The translations under genes were made by a program, and so were the position numbers. The notes beneath the pieces are model-generated. The model saw nothing but the letters and a program-made list of their open reading frames with translations. It ran no database searches and was not told where the DNA came from. This document shows positions 1-8,599 of a stretch of 64,000 nt of DNA, piece after piece. The first letter of the stretch is position 1. Each line of letters begins with the position of its first letter. This stretch comes from Alphaproteobacteria bacterium HGW-Alphaproteobacteria-7 (GTDB taxonomy: Bacteria; Pseudomonadota; Alphaproteobacteria; Sphingomonadales; Sphingomonadaceae), in the NCBI GenBank assembly GCA_002842735.1, contig PHEB01000018.1, forward strand, positions 32,755-96,754. Reading direction: 5' to 3'.

Positions 1-1647
1 CGCTTCCATCACCTTGGAACGGGCCTTTTGCATTTCACCGGCACGGGCCTTTTCTCCGGCTTCGTTGGCCATCGCTTCATCATAGGTCGCAACGGCAAGC
101 TGGATAAAGGGATCGTCTGACGCTTTGAAGTCGGCGACAGATTTGTCCATCCATTCCATCCGTTTTGCGGCATCCTCCAACGCAGTCGCATTGTAGAATG
201 AAGCTAGATCACGGCCTTGCATAAAGCTGTCGAAGCTCTGATAGCGATCTTCCGCCGCCAGCTTACGATATTCGGCGATGGCGTCTTCCCACAGCGCCTT
301 GTCAATTTCGGTAACATAGCGGCGTTCGATGCGCTGCATGGCTTGTGACATGAAGGCGCGGTCGCGTTCTTGATAGCCGGGTTCGCGATCCTTGTCCGGT
401 TTGGCCTGCTCATTCGCCCAGCGATAAAGACGGCGGGCCGCGCCATAAAGCTGACCGCGGCCCAGCAGCCCCCGGCGCGCATCGGCCAGCGCCTCGTTGT
501 CACTTTGCGCTACCAGCCGATCAAGTTCGGCCAGCGCCGCGCCATATTGTGCCTGACGTGCCGGGTCAGCCGCGATCCAGCTGCGGAAAGCCGTTTCGTC
601 AGCCTGTTTCTTTTCGATCAGCGAAATCGCATCCGCGCCCGCCATTTGTCCGGCAATCTTCTTTTCATAGTTTTCCACCCCCTGAAGCGTGGCGGCATAG
701 GCAATTGCGGCGGCCTGATTGCCAGCGGTCAGCGCGTCAATCAGATCGCCATATCCAGCCAGCATGCGCTGCTGATAGGGGTAGAGTTCCTCGTAATAAA
801 ACCGCGCTTCTTCGGCAGTGCGTAGGCGTTCGGTGGTTCCGGGAAAGCCTGCGACCATGATGAAATCGCCTTCCTTCACGCCCTGTTTGGCGATGGGGAG
901 GAACGCCTTTGGCTTGAACGGCACGTTTTCCGCAGCAAACGGCGCGGACGAACCATCGGGCGCGACGTAAGCGCGATAAAACCCGAAATCCCCGGTGTGA
1001 CGCGGCCACATCCAATTGTCGGTTTCACCGCCGAAATTACCCACGCCCGCCGCCGGGGCATAGACCAACCGCACGTCTTGAATTTCCAGCTGCTGCTGCA
1101 ACCAATATTGCTGCCCACCGAAATAGGCGCGCACATCGCAGCGGCGGCTGGCCTGTTTCTCGCACGCTTCGATCAAGGCCGTGCGGTTGGCCTGAAGCCG
1201 GTCATAACGCGCGCGGCCTTCCAGCTTGGCGGCGCCTTTAAGCATCGCAGACGTCACATCGCGCAGATCCTCGATCACATAAATGCGGCTGCCCGGTGCA
1301 GCAGGCAGTTCATCCGCAAGCGTTGCTGCGAGAAAGCCGTTGGTGAGGTAGTCAGCCTCGGGCGAGGAATTATATTGCAGCGATCCGGCCACACAGTGGT
1401 GATTGGTGGCCACCAGGCCTTGAGGTGAAAGGAACGCTGCCGAACATCCGCCCAACGATGCAATTGCGGTTAGCGGCGGGCGTTGCAGATCGCCCAGCGT
1501 TGCGGGGTCAAGCTCAAGCCCGGCCTGCTTCATCGCATCGCCGATCGCGCCGGTCTGGCTCGGCAGCCACATGCCTTCTTCGGCAAGCAGCGCGGCGGGG
1601 GTGGAAAGGGTCAGGGCACAGGCCCCGGCAAGCAGGAACTTTTTCAT
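1..1647 (-). CDS. S46 family dipeptidyl-peptidase (DPP7/DPP11-like), C-terminus cut by window edge
   Basis: This is a periplasmic serine exopeptidase that would release dipeptides from the N-termini of oligopeptides. The 549 visible codons begin with a signal peptide (MKKFLLAGACALTLSTPAAL...) followed by the S46 start WLPSQTGAIGDAMKQAG. The trypsin-like fold shows its catalytic His in ATNHHCV and its Asp in the GGETDNWMWPRHTGDFGF block, a hallmark of S46. The catalytic Ser and the residue separating DPP7 from DPP11 specificity would lie beyond base 1, so substrate preference cannot be read. The family is usually about 700 residues, so roughly a fifth is missing. The start ATG at 1647 gives the signal peptide directly. 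Family assignment is firm; the exact subtype is not. Confidence 0.9.
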   Translation of the reverse strand, partial: MKKFLLAGACALTLSTPAALLAEEGMWLPSQTGAIGDAMKQAGLELDPATLGDLQRPPLTAIASLGGCSAAFLSPQGLVATNHHCVAGSLQYNSSPEADYLTNGFLAATLADELPAAPGSRIYVIEDLRDVTSAMLKGAAKLEGRARYDRLQANRTALIEACEKQASRRCDVRAYFGGQQYWLQQQLEIQDVRLVYAPAAGVGNFGGETDNWMWPRHTGDFGFYRAYVAPDGSSAPFAAENVPFKPKAFLPIAKQGVKEGDFIMVAGFPGTTERLRTAEEARFYYEELYPYQQRMLAGYGDLIDALTAGNQAAAIAYAATLQGVENYEKKIAGQMAGADAISLIEKKQADETAFRSWIAADPARQAQYGAALAELDRLVAQSDNEALADARRGLLGRGQLYGAARRLYRWANEQAKPDKDREPGYQERDRAFMSQAMQRIERRYVTEIDKALWEDAIAEYRKLAAEDRYQSFDSFMQGRDLASFYNATALEDAAKRMEWMDKSVADFKASDDPFIQLAVATYDEAMANEAGEKARAGEMQKARSKVMEA

Positions 1648-1842
1648 GGCGAACATCCTCTTGTGATGTCGCCGCAGCGCCTGTGCAGACGAGCGGCGTG
1701 CGTGCTATTGTGCCCGGTGAGGGCGGTAGCGGCAGTTAGGACGTTTTGCCGCGTGGTGAAAAGGGCGAATTTGCCTGATCGACGAACGGCTTGTGCGTCG
1801 GGTTGAGTATCATCTGTTGCCGCGCTGCAAATGGCCACTTGC

Positions 1843-1857
1843 GAATGATTATCAATT
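1843..1857 (+). promoter_or_regulatory. Fur-box-like inverted repeat upstream of the lipoprotein gene
   Basis: GAATGAT-T-ATCAATT reads as a 7-1-7 inverted repeat, with five of seven positions in the right arm matching the mirror of the left. It resembles the iron-regulator Fur consensus GATAATGATAATCATTATC. It lies about 50 bases before the ATG at 1907, a normal operator position. Iron control of the next gene is an inference from this match only. Confidence 0.35.
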
Positions 1858-1906
1858 CCGTCATGAGGTGGCGCACATCATTTTCACGCAAAGGACGATC
1901 CGTTCG

Positions 1907-2746
1907 ATGAACAGCACCCTCAAAATCTGGACTCAGCTTGGCCTTGGCACCGCGTTGGCGGGCGGCGTGCTGTCGGCGTGCAGTGACGAGGTGGGCGGCG
2001 AAGGCTCAGGCGGCGAAGGCGCGGGCACGCAAGCGGTCGCCCCCGGCGAAGGCGCCGCTGCCATCGGCGGCAGTGCAGCAGGCGGTGAGGGCGAGGGCGG
2101 AGTGGCGGTGGCTGATGCGGGCCACGATCCGATCACCTATGGCATTGCGCTGGCCGTGACCGAGGCCCACGTTGTCGCCGCGCGCGATGCCTATGCAGCG
2201 GGTGAGAAGCAGGCAGCCGCCGAAATGTTCGCCCATCCCGCGGCTGAAGTGCTGGTGGAAATGGACCCGGTGTTCGCGCAGTTGGGGGTTGCCGATTTCA
2301 AGCAATTACTGACCGATGCCTCGATCGCCGCCTATGACGGCAAGAGCGCCGCCGAGGTGAACAAACGCTATGATGCGATCATCGCCGCGCTGCGCGGTGC
2401 GGCGACCAAAGCGCCCGATAATGGCGCATCCGAAGCCGCGGTGGCCGCAGGCGTGATCGCCGACCAGATCGAACGCGCCAGCGCGATGTATCGCATCAGC
2501 GCCAATGATGACCGTTACGAGCCGTATTTGGATGGCTATGGGTTCGCCAAGGTTGCCGAAACCGCATTTGCGACTTCGGGCGCGGCGATCAAGGCTGACA
2601 ACCCGGCGCTCCACGCCCGCATCACCGAGGCGCTGGCTGTGCTGACGCAGGCCTACCCCACAGCCACCCGTCCGGATGCGCTAGCCTTGAACCCCGGCGC
2701 GCTGTCAGCGGCATCATCCAAGGTGCTGCTCGCGCTGGGCAGTTGA
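1907..2746 (+). CDS. Putative lipoprotein of unknown function with Gly/Glu-rich linker
   Basis: I do not recognise the family. The 279-residue product begins MNSTLKIWTQLG and has a lipobox ending VLSAC at about residue 22, so it should be lipid-anchored after signal peptidase II cleavage. Residues 23 to about 60 form a low-complexity Gly/Glu/Ala tether. The remainder is a predicted mostly helical domain rich in Ala, with blocks such as AYDGKSAAEVNKRYDAII and ISANDDRYEPYLDGYGFAKV, which suggest a four-helix type periplasmic domain. The frame is open upstream to 1793, but the ATG at 1907 is the one that gives a signal sequence. A Fur-like site precedes it, so a role in iron handling is possible but unproven. 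It stands alone and converges with hemN. Confidence 0.7.
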   Translation: MNSTLKIWTQLGLGTALAGGVLSACSDEVGGEGSGGEGAGTQAVAPGEGAAAIGGSAAGGEGEGGVAVADAGHDPITYGIALAVTEAHVVAARDAYAAGEKQAAAEMFAHPAAEVLVEMDPVFAQLGVADFKQLLTDASIAAYDGKSAAEVNKRYDAIIAALRGAATKAPDNGASEAAVAAGVIADQIERASAMYRISANDDRYEPYLDGYGFAKVAETAFATSGAAIKADNPALHARITEALAVLTQAYPTATRPDALALNPGALSAASSKVLLALGS

Positions 2747-2777
2747 ACGTTGCGGCTATGCGCTCGAGAATCAGCGA

Positions 2778-4088
2778 TCAGATCGCCGAGCTGAACTTGC
2801 GCTGCGTGATCGCGCGGAAACTATCGAACAGCGATGCGATCACGCGGGCATAGGGCAATCCGTCAGGTTCAATGCGCAAGCTATTGTCGCTCAGCGTCGC
2901 CAATCCGGCAGCGATAAACGGCGCAAGTTTGCCCTGCACCTCGGCCAGCAGGCACGGCGATAGCGCCGCCTCGCCCCGGCACAGCAACGCCTCTATCACG
3001 CCGCCGCGCAGCCGGTCTTGCGCCGCGCGGGCAATCCCGTGGTTGGCCGATAGCCGCCCTTCGCCGGACAGCGTGCGATAGCGGCCATTATGCTTGTCGT
3101 TCTGCGCCAGCAGCGTGGGAAAGCCGCTGATTGCCGATGAGCCCATCCCGATCAGCACCTCGGCCTGATCATCGGTGAAGCCCTGAAAATTGCGCCGCAG
3201 CATGCCATCCCGCGCCGCGCGCGCCAGCGGATCATGCGGCAGGGCGAAGTGATCAAACCCGATTGCGTCATAGCCGTTGCCGGTCAGGAAGGCGTGGGCC
3301 GCGCTCGCCATGGCAAAGCGCGCCTCGGCCCCCGGCAGCGCATCTTCGGGGATGACTTTCTGGCGCGGAACGAGATGCGGGACATGGGCATAGCCAAACA
3401 CCGCCACCCGGTCGGCCCCCAGTTTGCGCGTATATTCGAGGCTCTCGATCAGGTCGGCGGAGGTCTGATGCGGCAGGCCATACATCAGATCGAAATTGAG
3501 CGAGGTCACGCCGCCGCTGCGCAGCCAATCGACGCTGCGGCCAATCATCGCGGCGGGTTGTTCGCGCCCGATCACTTTCTGGCAATGCGGGGCGAAGGTC
3601 TGCACCCCCATGCTGGCGCGGGTGATGCCGACTTCGCTGACCACGTGGCTCCATTGCGTTGTCAGGCTGCGCGGATCGAGTTCGATTGACCATTCGGGTG
3701 CAAATAGCGGGAAATGGGCGTGGATCGCGTCAACCAGCGCCAGAAGTTCGCCCGGTTCAATCGCGTTGGGGCTGCCGCCGCCAAAGGCGATGCGCCGCAC
3801 CCGCGCACCTTCGGGAAGCAGGCTGGCGACCGTGGCGATTTCCTGATGCAGCGCGGCAAGGTAGCTCTCCACCCGCGCCCGCTTGCCCGCCGCCCCGGTG
3901 TTGCAACCGCAATAATAGCAGATCTGTTCGCAAAACGGGATGTGGAGATAAAGCGAGATGTCGCCATCCGCCCCCGCAATCGCGCGTTCGATCGCGCCTT
4001 CGGGAAGCGCGCCGAAATCCGCCGCAGTGGGATAGCTGGTGTAACGCGGCACCGGCTTGGCGAGCAGTTCGGGATGATATTGCCACAT
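2778..4088 (-). CDS. hemN: Oxygen-independent coproporphyrinogen III dehydrogenase
   Basis: This radical-SAM enzyme oxidatively decarboxylates coproporphyrinogen III to protoporphyrinogen IX in haem synthesis without oxygen. The 436-residue protein carries the HemN signature C53-x3-C57-x2-C60-x-C62 (CEQICYYCGC) that binds the 4Fe-4S cluster and SAM, then GGGSPN and the usual C-terminal HemN domain. Length matches the family. It is the last gene after the cco operon, 45 bases below the small gene at 4134-4367, and a partial FNR box sits just upstream. That context fits low-oxygen haem supply for the cbb3 oxidase. The ATG at 4088 begins MWQYHPELL, as expected for this family. Confidence 0.96.
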   Translation of the reverse strand: MWQYHPELLAKPVPRYTSYPTAADFGALPEGAIERAIAGADGDISLYLHIPFCEQICYYCGCNTGAAGKRARVESYLAALHQEIATVASLLPEGARVRRIAFGGGSPNAIEPGELLALVDAIHAHFPLFAPEWSIELDPRSLTTQWSHVVSEVGITRASMGVQTFAPHCQKVIGREQPAAMIGRSVDWLRSGGVTSLNFDLMYGLPHQTSADLIESLEYTRKLGADRVAVFGYAHVPHLVPRQKVIPEDALPGAEARFAMASAAHAFLTGNGYDAIGFDHFALPHDPLARAARDGMLRRNFQGFTDDQAEVLIGMGSSAISGFPTLLAQNDKHNGRYRTLSGEGRLSANHGIARAAQDRLRGGVIEALLCRGEAALSPCLLAEVQGKLAPFIAAGLATLSDNSLRIEPDGLPYARVIASLFDSFRAITQRKFSSAI

Positions 4089-4123
4089 GAGTGCGCATAA
4101 AGCGGCTGCGCTGGCCCACGTCT

Positions 4124-4137
4124 TTGCGTGAGATCAA
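4124..4137 (-). promoter_or_regulatory. FNR/FixK box, half-degenerate, upstream of hemN
   Basis: On the minus strand this reads TTGAT-CTCA-CGCAA against the consensus TTGAT-N4-ATCAA: one half is perfect and the other keeps CAA. Its centre is about 42 bases before the hemN ATG. A class II activator position (-41.5) would therefore start the transcript at or next to the ATG, possibly leaderless. It overlaps the end of the small gene upstream. Confidence 0.55.
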
Positions 4138-4367
4138 ATTGTGCGTTTGGCCTTTTCGCGGCTGGTGCCCGCGTGGCATCCGCTGGGATGGCATTGGCGG
4201 TTATCCATCGGCGCTTCGCCGTCATCCAGCGGGATGGTGCCCAGCGCGATGGTTATCGTGCCGCCATTGCACAAGGGGACGGTCATCGATTGGCTGTCCA
4301 CTGGCAAGGGGCCGATCAGCACCGGCACCAGCGCGGTGATGGCATAGGGCAGGGCGGCGGCGCTCAT
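4134..4367 (-). CDS. Small Cys-containing protein at the end of the cco operon, unknown function
   Basis: The 77-residue product starts with the ATG that overlaps the ccoS stop (ATGA), so translational coupling to ccoS is likely. The N-terminus (MSAAALPYAITALVPVLIGP) could be a short signal or membrane segment. The rest carries PLCNGGTITIAL and a Cys/His motif QCHPSGCHAG near the C-terminus, and it ends KAKRTI. Small proteins with a similar CHAGxxR tail occur in sphingomonads, to my recollection, but I cannot name the family. Three cysteines and two histidines could bind metal, which would fit a cuproenzyme operon; this is speculation. Operon position and overlap support it as a real gene. 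Confidence 0.7.
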   Translation of the reverse strand: MSAAALPYAITALVPVLIGPLPVDSQSMTVPLCNGGTITIALGTIPLDDGEAPMDNRQCHPSGCHAGTSREKAKRTI

Positions 4368-4513
4368 AATTCGTCCTCTTCATCAATCAGGATGCGGCTG
4401 GCGGCCCCGTCCATGTCTTCATACTGCCCATCGCGCAGCGACCACAGGAAGGCTGCGAGGCCGAGCAATCCCATGCCGATGGCAATCGGGATCAGGAACG
4501 CAAGGCCGGTCAT
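4364..4513 (-). CDS. ccoS: cbb3-type cytochrome oxidase assembly protein CcoS
   Basis: The 49-residue protein begins MTGLAFLIPIAIGMGLLGL, a single transmembrane helix. FLWSLRDGQYEDMDGAASRI follows, the family signature (W-x2-R-x-GQYDD-x3-PA-x-RIL in other species), and it ends in an acidic tail, IDEEDEL. CcoS is needed for maturation of the cbb3 oxidase in the inner membrane, probably for cofactor insertion into CcoN. The start overlaps the ccoI stop by four bases (ATGA), and the stop overlaps the start of the next small gene in the same way. Length is normal for the family. Confidence 0.92.
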   Translation of the reverse strand: MTGLAFLIPIAIGMGLLGLAAFLWSLRDGQYEDMDGAASRILIDEEDEL

Positions 4514-6642
4514 TGTCTTGTCCCTTGGGTCGCTCTCGCCAGCCGCAGCGAATTGGCGACCACCACCAGCGAGCTGACCGACATGGCAATCGCCGCGATC
4601 AGCGGGGTGACGAGGCCCAGCAGCGCCAGCGGAACCGCCAGCACGTTGTAAATAATCGAAAAGCCAAAGTTCTGGCGCACGATCCGCATCGTCGCCTTGG
4701 CGACCCGCACCGCCAGCGCGACCGGCATCAGTTTCTCGCCAATAAACACCGCATCGGCGGCCTGCTGGCTGGCATCGGACGCGGTGCCCGGTGCGATAGA
4801 GGCGTGCGCGGCAGCCAGCGCCGGGCCATCGTTCAGCCCATCGCCCACCATCAGCGGGCGGCGGCCCTGTGCCTTTAATGCTTCCAATGCGGCGAGTTTG
4901 GCCTGCGGGCTGACTTCGGCTGTGGCAGCAAGGCCCAATTCGCGCGCTGCGGCCTCCACCGGCGCGGCGCGGTCACCCGACAGGATGCTGGCGGTGATCC
5001 CCTCGGCCCGCAGCGCCGCAAGCGTCGCAGCAGCATCGGTGCGCAGCGGATCGGCAAATGCGATGGTTTGCGCGGTCTCCCCGATCCGCAACCGGGTGGC
5101 GAGGGATTGCGCGGCATCGTCCGGCCGTTCGAGCGCGACCTCGACGCCGTTCCAGCGTCCCGAAAGGCCCGCGCCGCTGACTTCGCGCAGATCGTCGATT
5201 ACCGCAGGCACCACACCTTCGTGCAGCAAAGCAGCCGCGAGTCCCTGGCTCAGCGGATGGCGGCTCGCCTGCGCTAGCCCCAGCGCCACGCTGCGCGCCT
5301 CAGCACCTAGCGCGGCAATATCCGCGCGCGGGGTGCCCAGCGTCAGCGTTCCGGTCTTGTCCAGCAGCGCGATGTCGCATTCGGCGAGGCGTTCCAAGGC
5401 GCTGCCATCCTTCACCAGCAGGCCCCGGCGCAGCAACGCGCCGCTCGCCACCACCTGCGCGGCGGGCACCGCTAGGCCCATCGCGCAGGGGCAGGTGATA
5501 ATCAGCACCGCAATCGCGATGGTGAGCGATTGGTGCCAACCCGCGCCCGCGATCATCCACCCGACAAACGCCAGCGCGGCGAGGCTGTGCACCACCGGGG
5601 CATAGAGGCGGCTGGCGCGGTCGGCGATGCGGACATAGTGGCTGCGCGATTGGCCCGCCTCGTCCATCAGCCGGGCGATTTCGGCGATTGCGGTGTCATC
5701 TGCCACGGCGGTCAACCGCACGCGCAGCGGCGCGGAAAGGTTGATCGCGCCCGCGTGGACAATGGCCCCCGGGGCGACCGGTTCGGGCGCGCTTTCGCCG
5801 GTCAGCATGGCGTTGTCGATGGCGCTTGCCCCGTCTTCAACCGCGCCATCAGCGGCGAGCGCCTCGCCAGCCGCGACCAGCACCAGCATTCCCGGCTCAA
5901 GCTCCGCCGCAGCCACGCGGCGGGTGGTGCCATCGGGGCCGATCACGCTGGCGCTTTTCCCCATCCGCCCCAGCAAAGCGCCGATCCCGGCGCGTGTGCG
6001 GTCACGCATCACCGCATCGAGCACGCGCCCGGCGAGCAGGAAGAACAGCAGCATCACCGCGCTTTCAAAATAAGCGTGGCCGCCGCCGGTGATCGTTTCA
6101 TAGAGGCTGAGCGCGGTCGCGAGGATCACGCCAATCGAAATCGGCACATCCATATTGGTGCGCCGGTGGCTCAACGCCATCCACGCGCTCGCGAAGAACG
6201 GGCGGCCCGAATAGGCAATCACCGGCATCGCGATCAGCGCGGAAAGCCAGTGGAACAGATCGCGCGTCGGCCCGTCCGCGCCCGACCAGATGCTGACCGA
6301 CAGCAGCATCACATTCATCATCCCGAAGCCCGCCACGCCGAGCGCGCGGATCAACCGTTTGCGTTCATGCGTTTCCACGCCGAGCGGATTGTCGGCCACC
6401 GGCTGCGCTTCAAACCCGATCGCCAGCAGCGCCGATGTCAGCGCGGTTTCATCAAGCGCGGGATCATGCTGGATCGCCACCCGCTTGGCCGAGAAATTGG
6501 CGCGCGCGGCGATGATGCCTTCAACCTTGGGCAGTTCCCGCTCAATCTTGCCGATGCAGCCAGCACACCGCATTCCCGGCACGGTGAAGCGGGTCGAGAT
6601 CAGCGCGGGGCTATCGGCAAGGATGGGGGCAGGGGCGTTCAC
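4510..6642 (-). CDS. ccoI: Copper-translocating P1B-type ATPase for cbb3 oxidase assembly
   Basis: CcoI (FixI) pumps copper across the inner membrane to metallate the CuB site of CcoN. The 710-residue protein has an N-terminal metal-binding domain with C26-AG-C29, the phosphatase loop TGES near 281, the CPC transmembrane copper motif at 384-386 and the phosphorylation site DKTGT at 428, then a GDGLND hinge. I chose the GTG at 6642 because GTGA overlaps the ccoH stop exactly, as elsewhere in this operon. The frame is open further upstream, but that part lies inside ccoH. It overlaps ccoS at the other end. Confidence 0.95.
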   Translation of the reverse strand: MNAPAPILADSPALISTRFTVPGMRCAGCIGKIERELPKVEGIIAARANFSAKRVAIQHDPALDETALTSALLAIGFEAQPVADNPLGVETHERKRLIRALGVAGFGMMNVMLLSVSIWSGADGPTRDLFHWLSALIAMPVIAYSGRPFFASAWMALSHRRTNMDVPISIGVILATALSLYETITGGGHAYFESAVMLLFFLLAGRVLDAVMRDRTRAGIGALLGRMGKSASVIGPDGTTRRVAAAELEPGMLVLVAAGEALAADGAVEDGASAIDNAMLTGESAPEPVAPGAIVHAGAINLSAPLRVRLTAVADDTAIAEIARLMDEAGQSRSHYVRIADRASRLYAPVVHSLAALAFVGWMIAGAGWHQSLTIAIAVLIITCPCAMGLAVPAAQVVASGALLRRGLLVKDGSALERLAECDIALLDKTGTLTLGTPRADIAALGAEARSVALGLAQASRHPLSQGLAAALLHEGVVPAVIDDLREVSGAGLSGRWNGVEVALERPDDAAQSLATRLRIGETAQTIAFADPLRTDAAATLAALRAEGITASILSGDRAAPVEAAARELGLAATAEVSPQAKLAALEALKAQGRRPLMVGDGLNDGPALAAAHASIAPGTASDASQQAADAVFIGEKLMPVALAVRVAKATMRIVRQNFGFSIIYNVLAVPLALLGLVTPLIAAIAMSVSSLVVVANSLRLARATQGTRQ

Positions 6643-7094
6643 GGCAGCTTGCTTTCCCCCGTCCAGGTCTGGCCGCCAGCGGTCACGGTGAGGTGCAATG
6701 TCCAGCGCCCTTGCGCCAGCGCTTCGTTGGCGGTCCACGCATCTGCGCCCGCCGGGGCGAAAGTGAGGTTGGCAAGTTCGTGCTGACCCAGCGGTCGGCG
6801 TGCAATCGCGGTGATGGCCGCGCCTTCGGGCACGTCGGCGGTGGTCAGCGCGATGCGCCCGTCGGCAAGTTGGCGCGCTTCCACCTGCCAGCCAAGCGCG
6901 CGCGATTTTTCGGCCTCATCCATCCAGCCGTTGAATTTCTGGCTGGCGACATAGGAGTTTTCAACCACCAAGCCGTGAAAGCCGCTGACTGCAAAGCTCG
7001 CCATCACCAGATTGACCGCGATCACCACGCCGAACCCGCCGATGAACACCATCGCCATGTGCTTGCCGGTGAATTTGCTGTTGCTGGCCATCAT
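6639..7094 (-). CDS. ccoH: FixH-family cbb3 oxidase assembly protein
   Basis: The 151-residue protein has one N-terminal transmembrane helix (GKHMAMVFIGGFGVVIAVNL), followed by the FixH signature region with SYVASQKFNGWMDEAEKS and a periplasmic beta domain ending WTGESKLP. FixH/CcoH is required for stable assembly of the cbb3 oxidase and acts with the copper pump CcoI, encoded next. Two ATG codons in a row (7094 and 7091) are both possible starts; the first overlaps the ccoG stop as ATGA. Length and gene position match the family. Confidence 0.93.
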   Translation of the reverse strand: MMASNSKFTGKHMAMVFIGGFGVVIAVNLVMASFAVSGFHGLVVENSYVASQKFNGWMDEAEKSRALGWQVEARQLADGRIALTTADVPEGAAITAIARRPLGQHELANLTFAPAGADAWTANEALAQGRWTLHLTVTAGGQTWTGESKLP

Positions 7095-8599
7095 TCGTTC
7101 CCCGGCATGGCAAATCTGGTTTCTGCCAGATCCTGTTCGCGCTGTTCATCAAGGCTGGTCAGGCGGAAGCTGAAGCTGTCCGCCGCCGCGCCCGGTGGCA
7201 GCATCACATAGGCGCGCACCACCTTGGTTTCATTGGCGGGCACGGCGATCACTTGCACCGGCGCGGCGTTGTCCATGCTGACGGCTTCGGTCCACATCAC
7301 CGCGCCTTGCGGCAGGCCGGTCAGCGCCACTTCCATATCGCGCGGGCGGGCCTCCATATTGCGCAGCCGCAGGGTGTAGGCATTGCGCACCGATCCATCC
7401 TTCATCAGCATGAACGGCGGGTTGCGATCGGGCGAGACGGTAAGATCAGTATGCGTGCGGGCGCCAAGTGCAAACAGCATCGCTGCGCCGATCGCGCCCC
7501 AGACGCCGAAATAGATGAACACGCGCGGGCGCAGCAGCGCCTTCCACGCAGGCGTTGCAGGCGCGCCCGCCGCCTCGGCCTCGCATTGTTCAAGCGTGGC
7601 GTAATCGATCAGCCCGCGCGGGCGGCCGATGTCCTTCATCACCTTATCGCAGGCGTCGATGCACAATCCGCAGGTGATGCAACCGATCTGCTGGCCTTCG
7701 CGGATATCAATCCCGGTGGGGCATACCGCGACGCATTGCAGGCAATCGACGCAATCGCCGTAAGCGTCAGGGTTCTTGGCCGCTTTCTTCAGGCTGCCGC
7801 GCTGTTCGCCGCGCCAATCCTTGTAAGTGACGATGAGGCTTTTCTCATCGAGCATCGCGGTCTGGATGCGCGGCCACGGGCACATATAGATGCACACCTG
7901 TTCGCGCATGAACCCGCCGAGCCAGAAGGTGGTTCCGGTCAGGATCGCCACGGTCGCATAGGCCACCATCGCAGCTTCGCCGCGCCAGAAATCATAGGTG
8001 AGGGTGGGCGCATCGGCGAAATACATGATCCACGCGCCGCCGGTCCAGAAGCTGATGACCAGATAGACGGCCCACTTGGAGGTGCGGCGGGTGATCTTGC
8101 CCGCTGTCCACGGTGCCTTGTCCAGCCGTGCGCGGGCGTTGCGATCGCCATCGAAAAAGCGGTCAATATGCTGGAACAGGTCAGTCCACACGGTTTGCGG
8201 GCAGGCATAACCGCACCACGCCCGGCCGACCGCGCTGGTGACGAGGAACAACCCGATCCCCGCCATGATCAGCAACCCGGCGACGAAGTAAAATTCGTGC
8301 GGCCAGATTTCGATATCGAACATGTAGAACCGGCGGTGCGCCAGATCGACCAGCACCGCCTGATCGGGTGCATAGGGCCCGCGATCCCAACGGATCCACG
8401 GGGTAATGTAGTAAACCGCCAGCGTGACCACCATCACCAGCCATTTGAACCGCCGGAACGGGCCGTCGATCCGCTTGTTATGGACGGTCTTGCCCTTTTC
8501 ATAGAGCTCGATCTTCGCCGGGCCCGCAGCAGCGGGGGCAGGTTGCGGCGCGGCAGAGCCGAGCGCACCGCTCCAATCGCGCTCCTTGTGGTCAGCCAT
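7091..8599 (-). CDS. ccoG: Cytochrome c oxidase accessory protein CcoG, membrane ferredoxin
   Basis: CcoG (FixG/RdxA) is a membrane iron-sulfur protein thought to reduce copper for cbb3 assembly. The 502-residue protein has transmembrane segments around residues 52-70, 102-122, 178-195 and 212-230. It shows the conserved GRAWCGYACPQTVW block and a polyferredoxin stretch with paired clusters between C283 and C317 (CVDCLQCVAVCP, CITCGLCIDAC), then a C-terminal periplasmic Ig-like domain after one more helix. I chose the ATG at 8599 (MADHKERDWSG) over an upstream frame of Arg-rich sequence, because it overlaps the end of ccoP by eight bases like its neighbours. Confidence 0.95.
   Translation of the reverse strand: MADHKERDWSGALGSAAPQPAPAAAGPAKIELYEKGKTVHNKRIDGPFRRFKWLVMVVTLAVYYITPWIRWDRGPYAPDQAVLVDLAHRRFYMFDIEIWPHEFYFVAGLLIMAGIGLFLVTSAVGRAWCGYACPQTVWTDLFQHIDRFFDGDRNARARLDKAPWTAGKITRRTSKWAVYLVISFWTGGAWIMYFADAPTLTYDFWRGEAAMVAYATVAILTGTTFWLGGFMREQVCIYMCPWPRIQTAMLDEKSLIVTYKDWRGEQRGSLKKAAKNPDAYGDCVDCLQCVAVCPTGIDIREGQQIGCITCGLCIDACDKVMKDIGRPRGLIDYATLEQCEAEAAGAPATPAWKALLRPRVFIYFGVWGAIGAAMLFALGARTHTDLTVSPDRNPPFMLMKDGSVRNAYTLRLRNMEARPRDMEVALTGLPQGAVMWTEAVSMDNAAPVQVIAVPANETKVVRAYVMLPPGAAADSFSFRLTSLDEQREQDLAETRFAMPGNE

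Noticed and set aside
5530..6786. Open frame of 418 codons antisense to ccoI
   Set aside because: Composition is His/Arg/Gln-rich shadow sequence; ccoI has all family motifs on the opposite strand.
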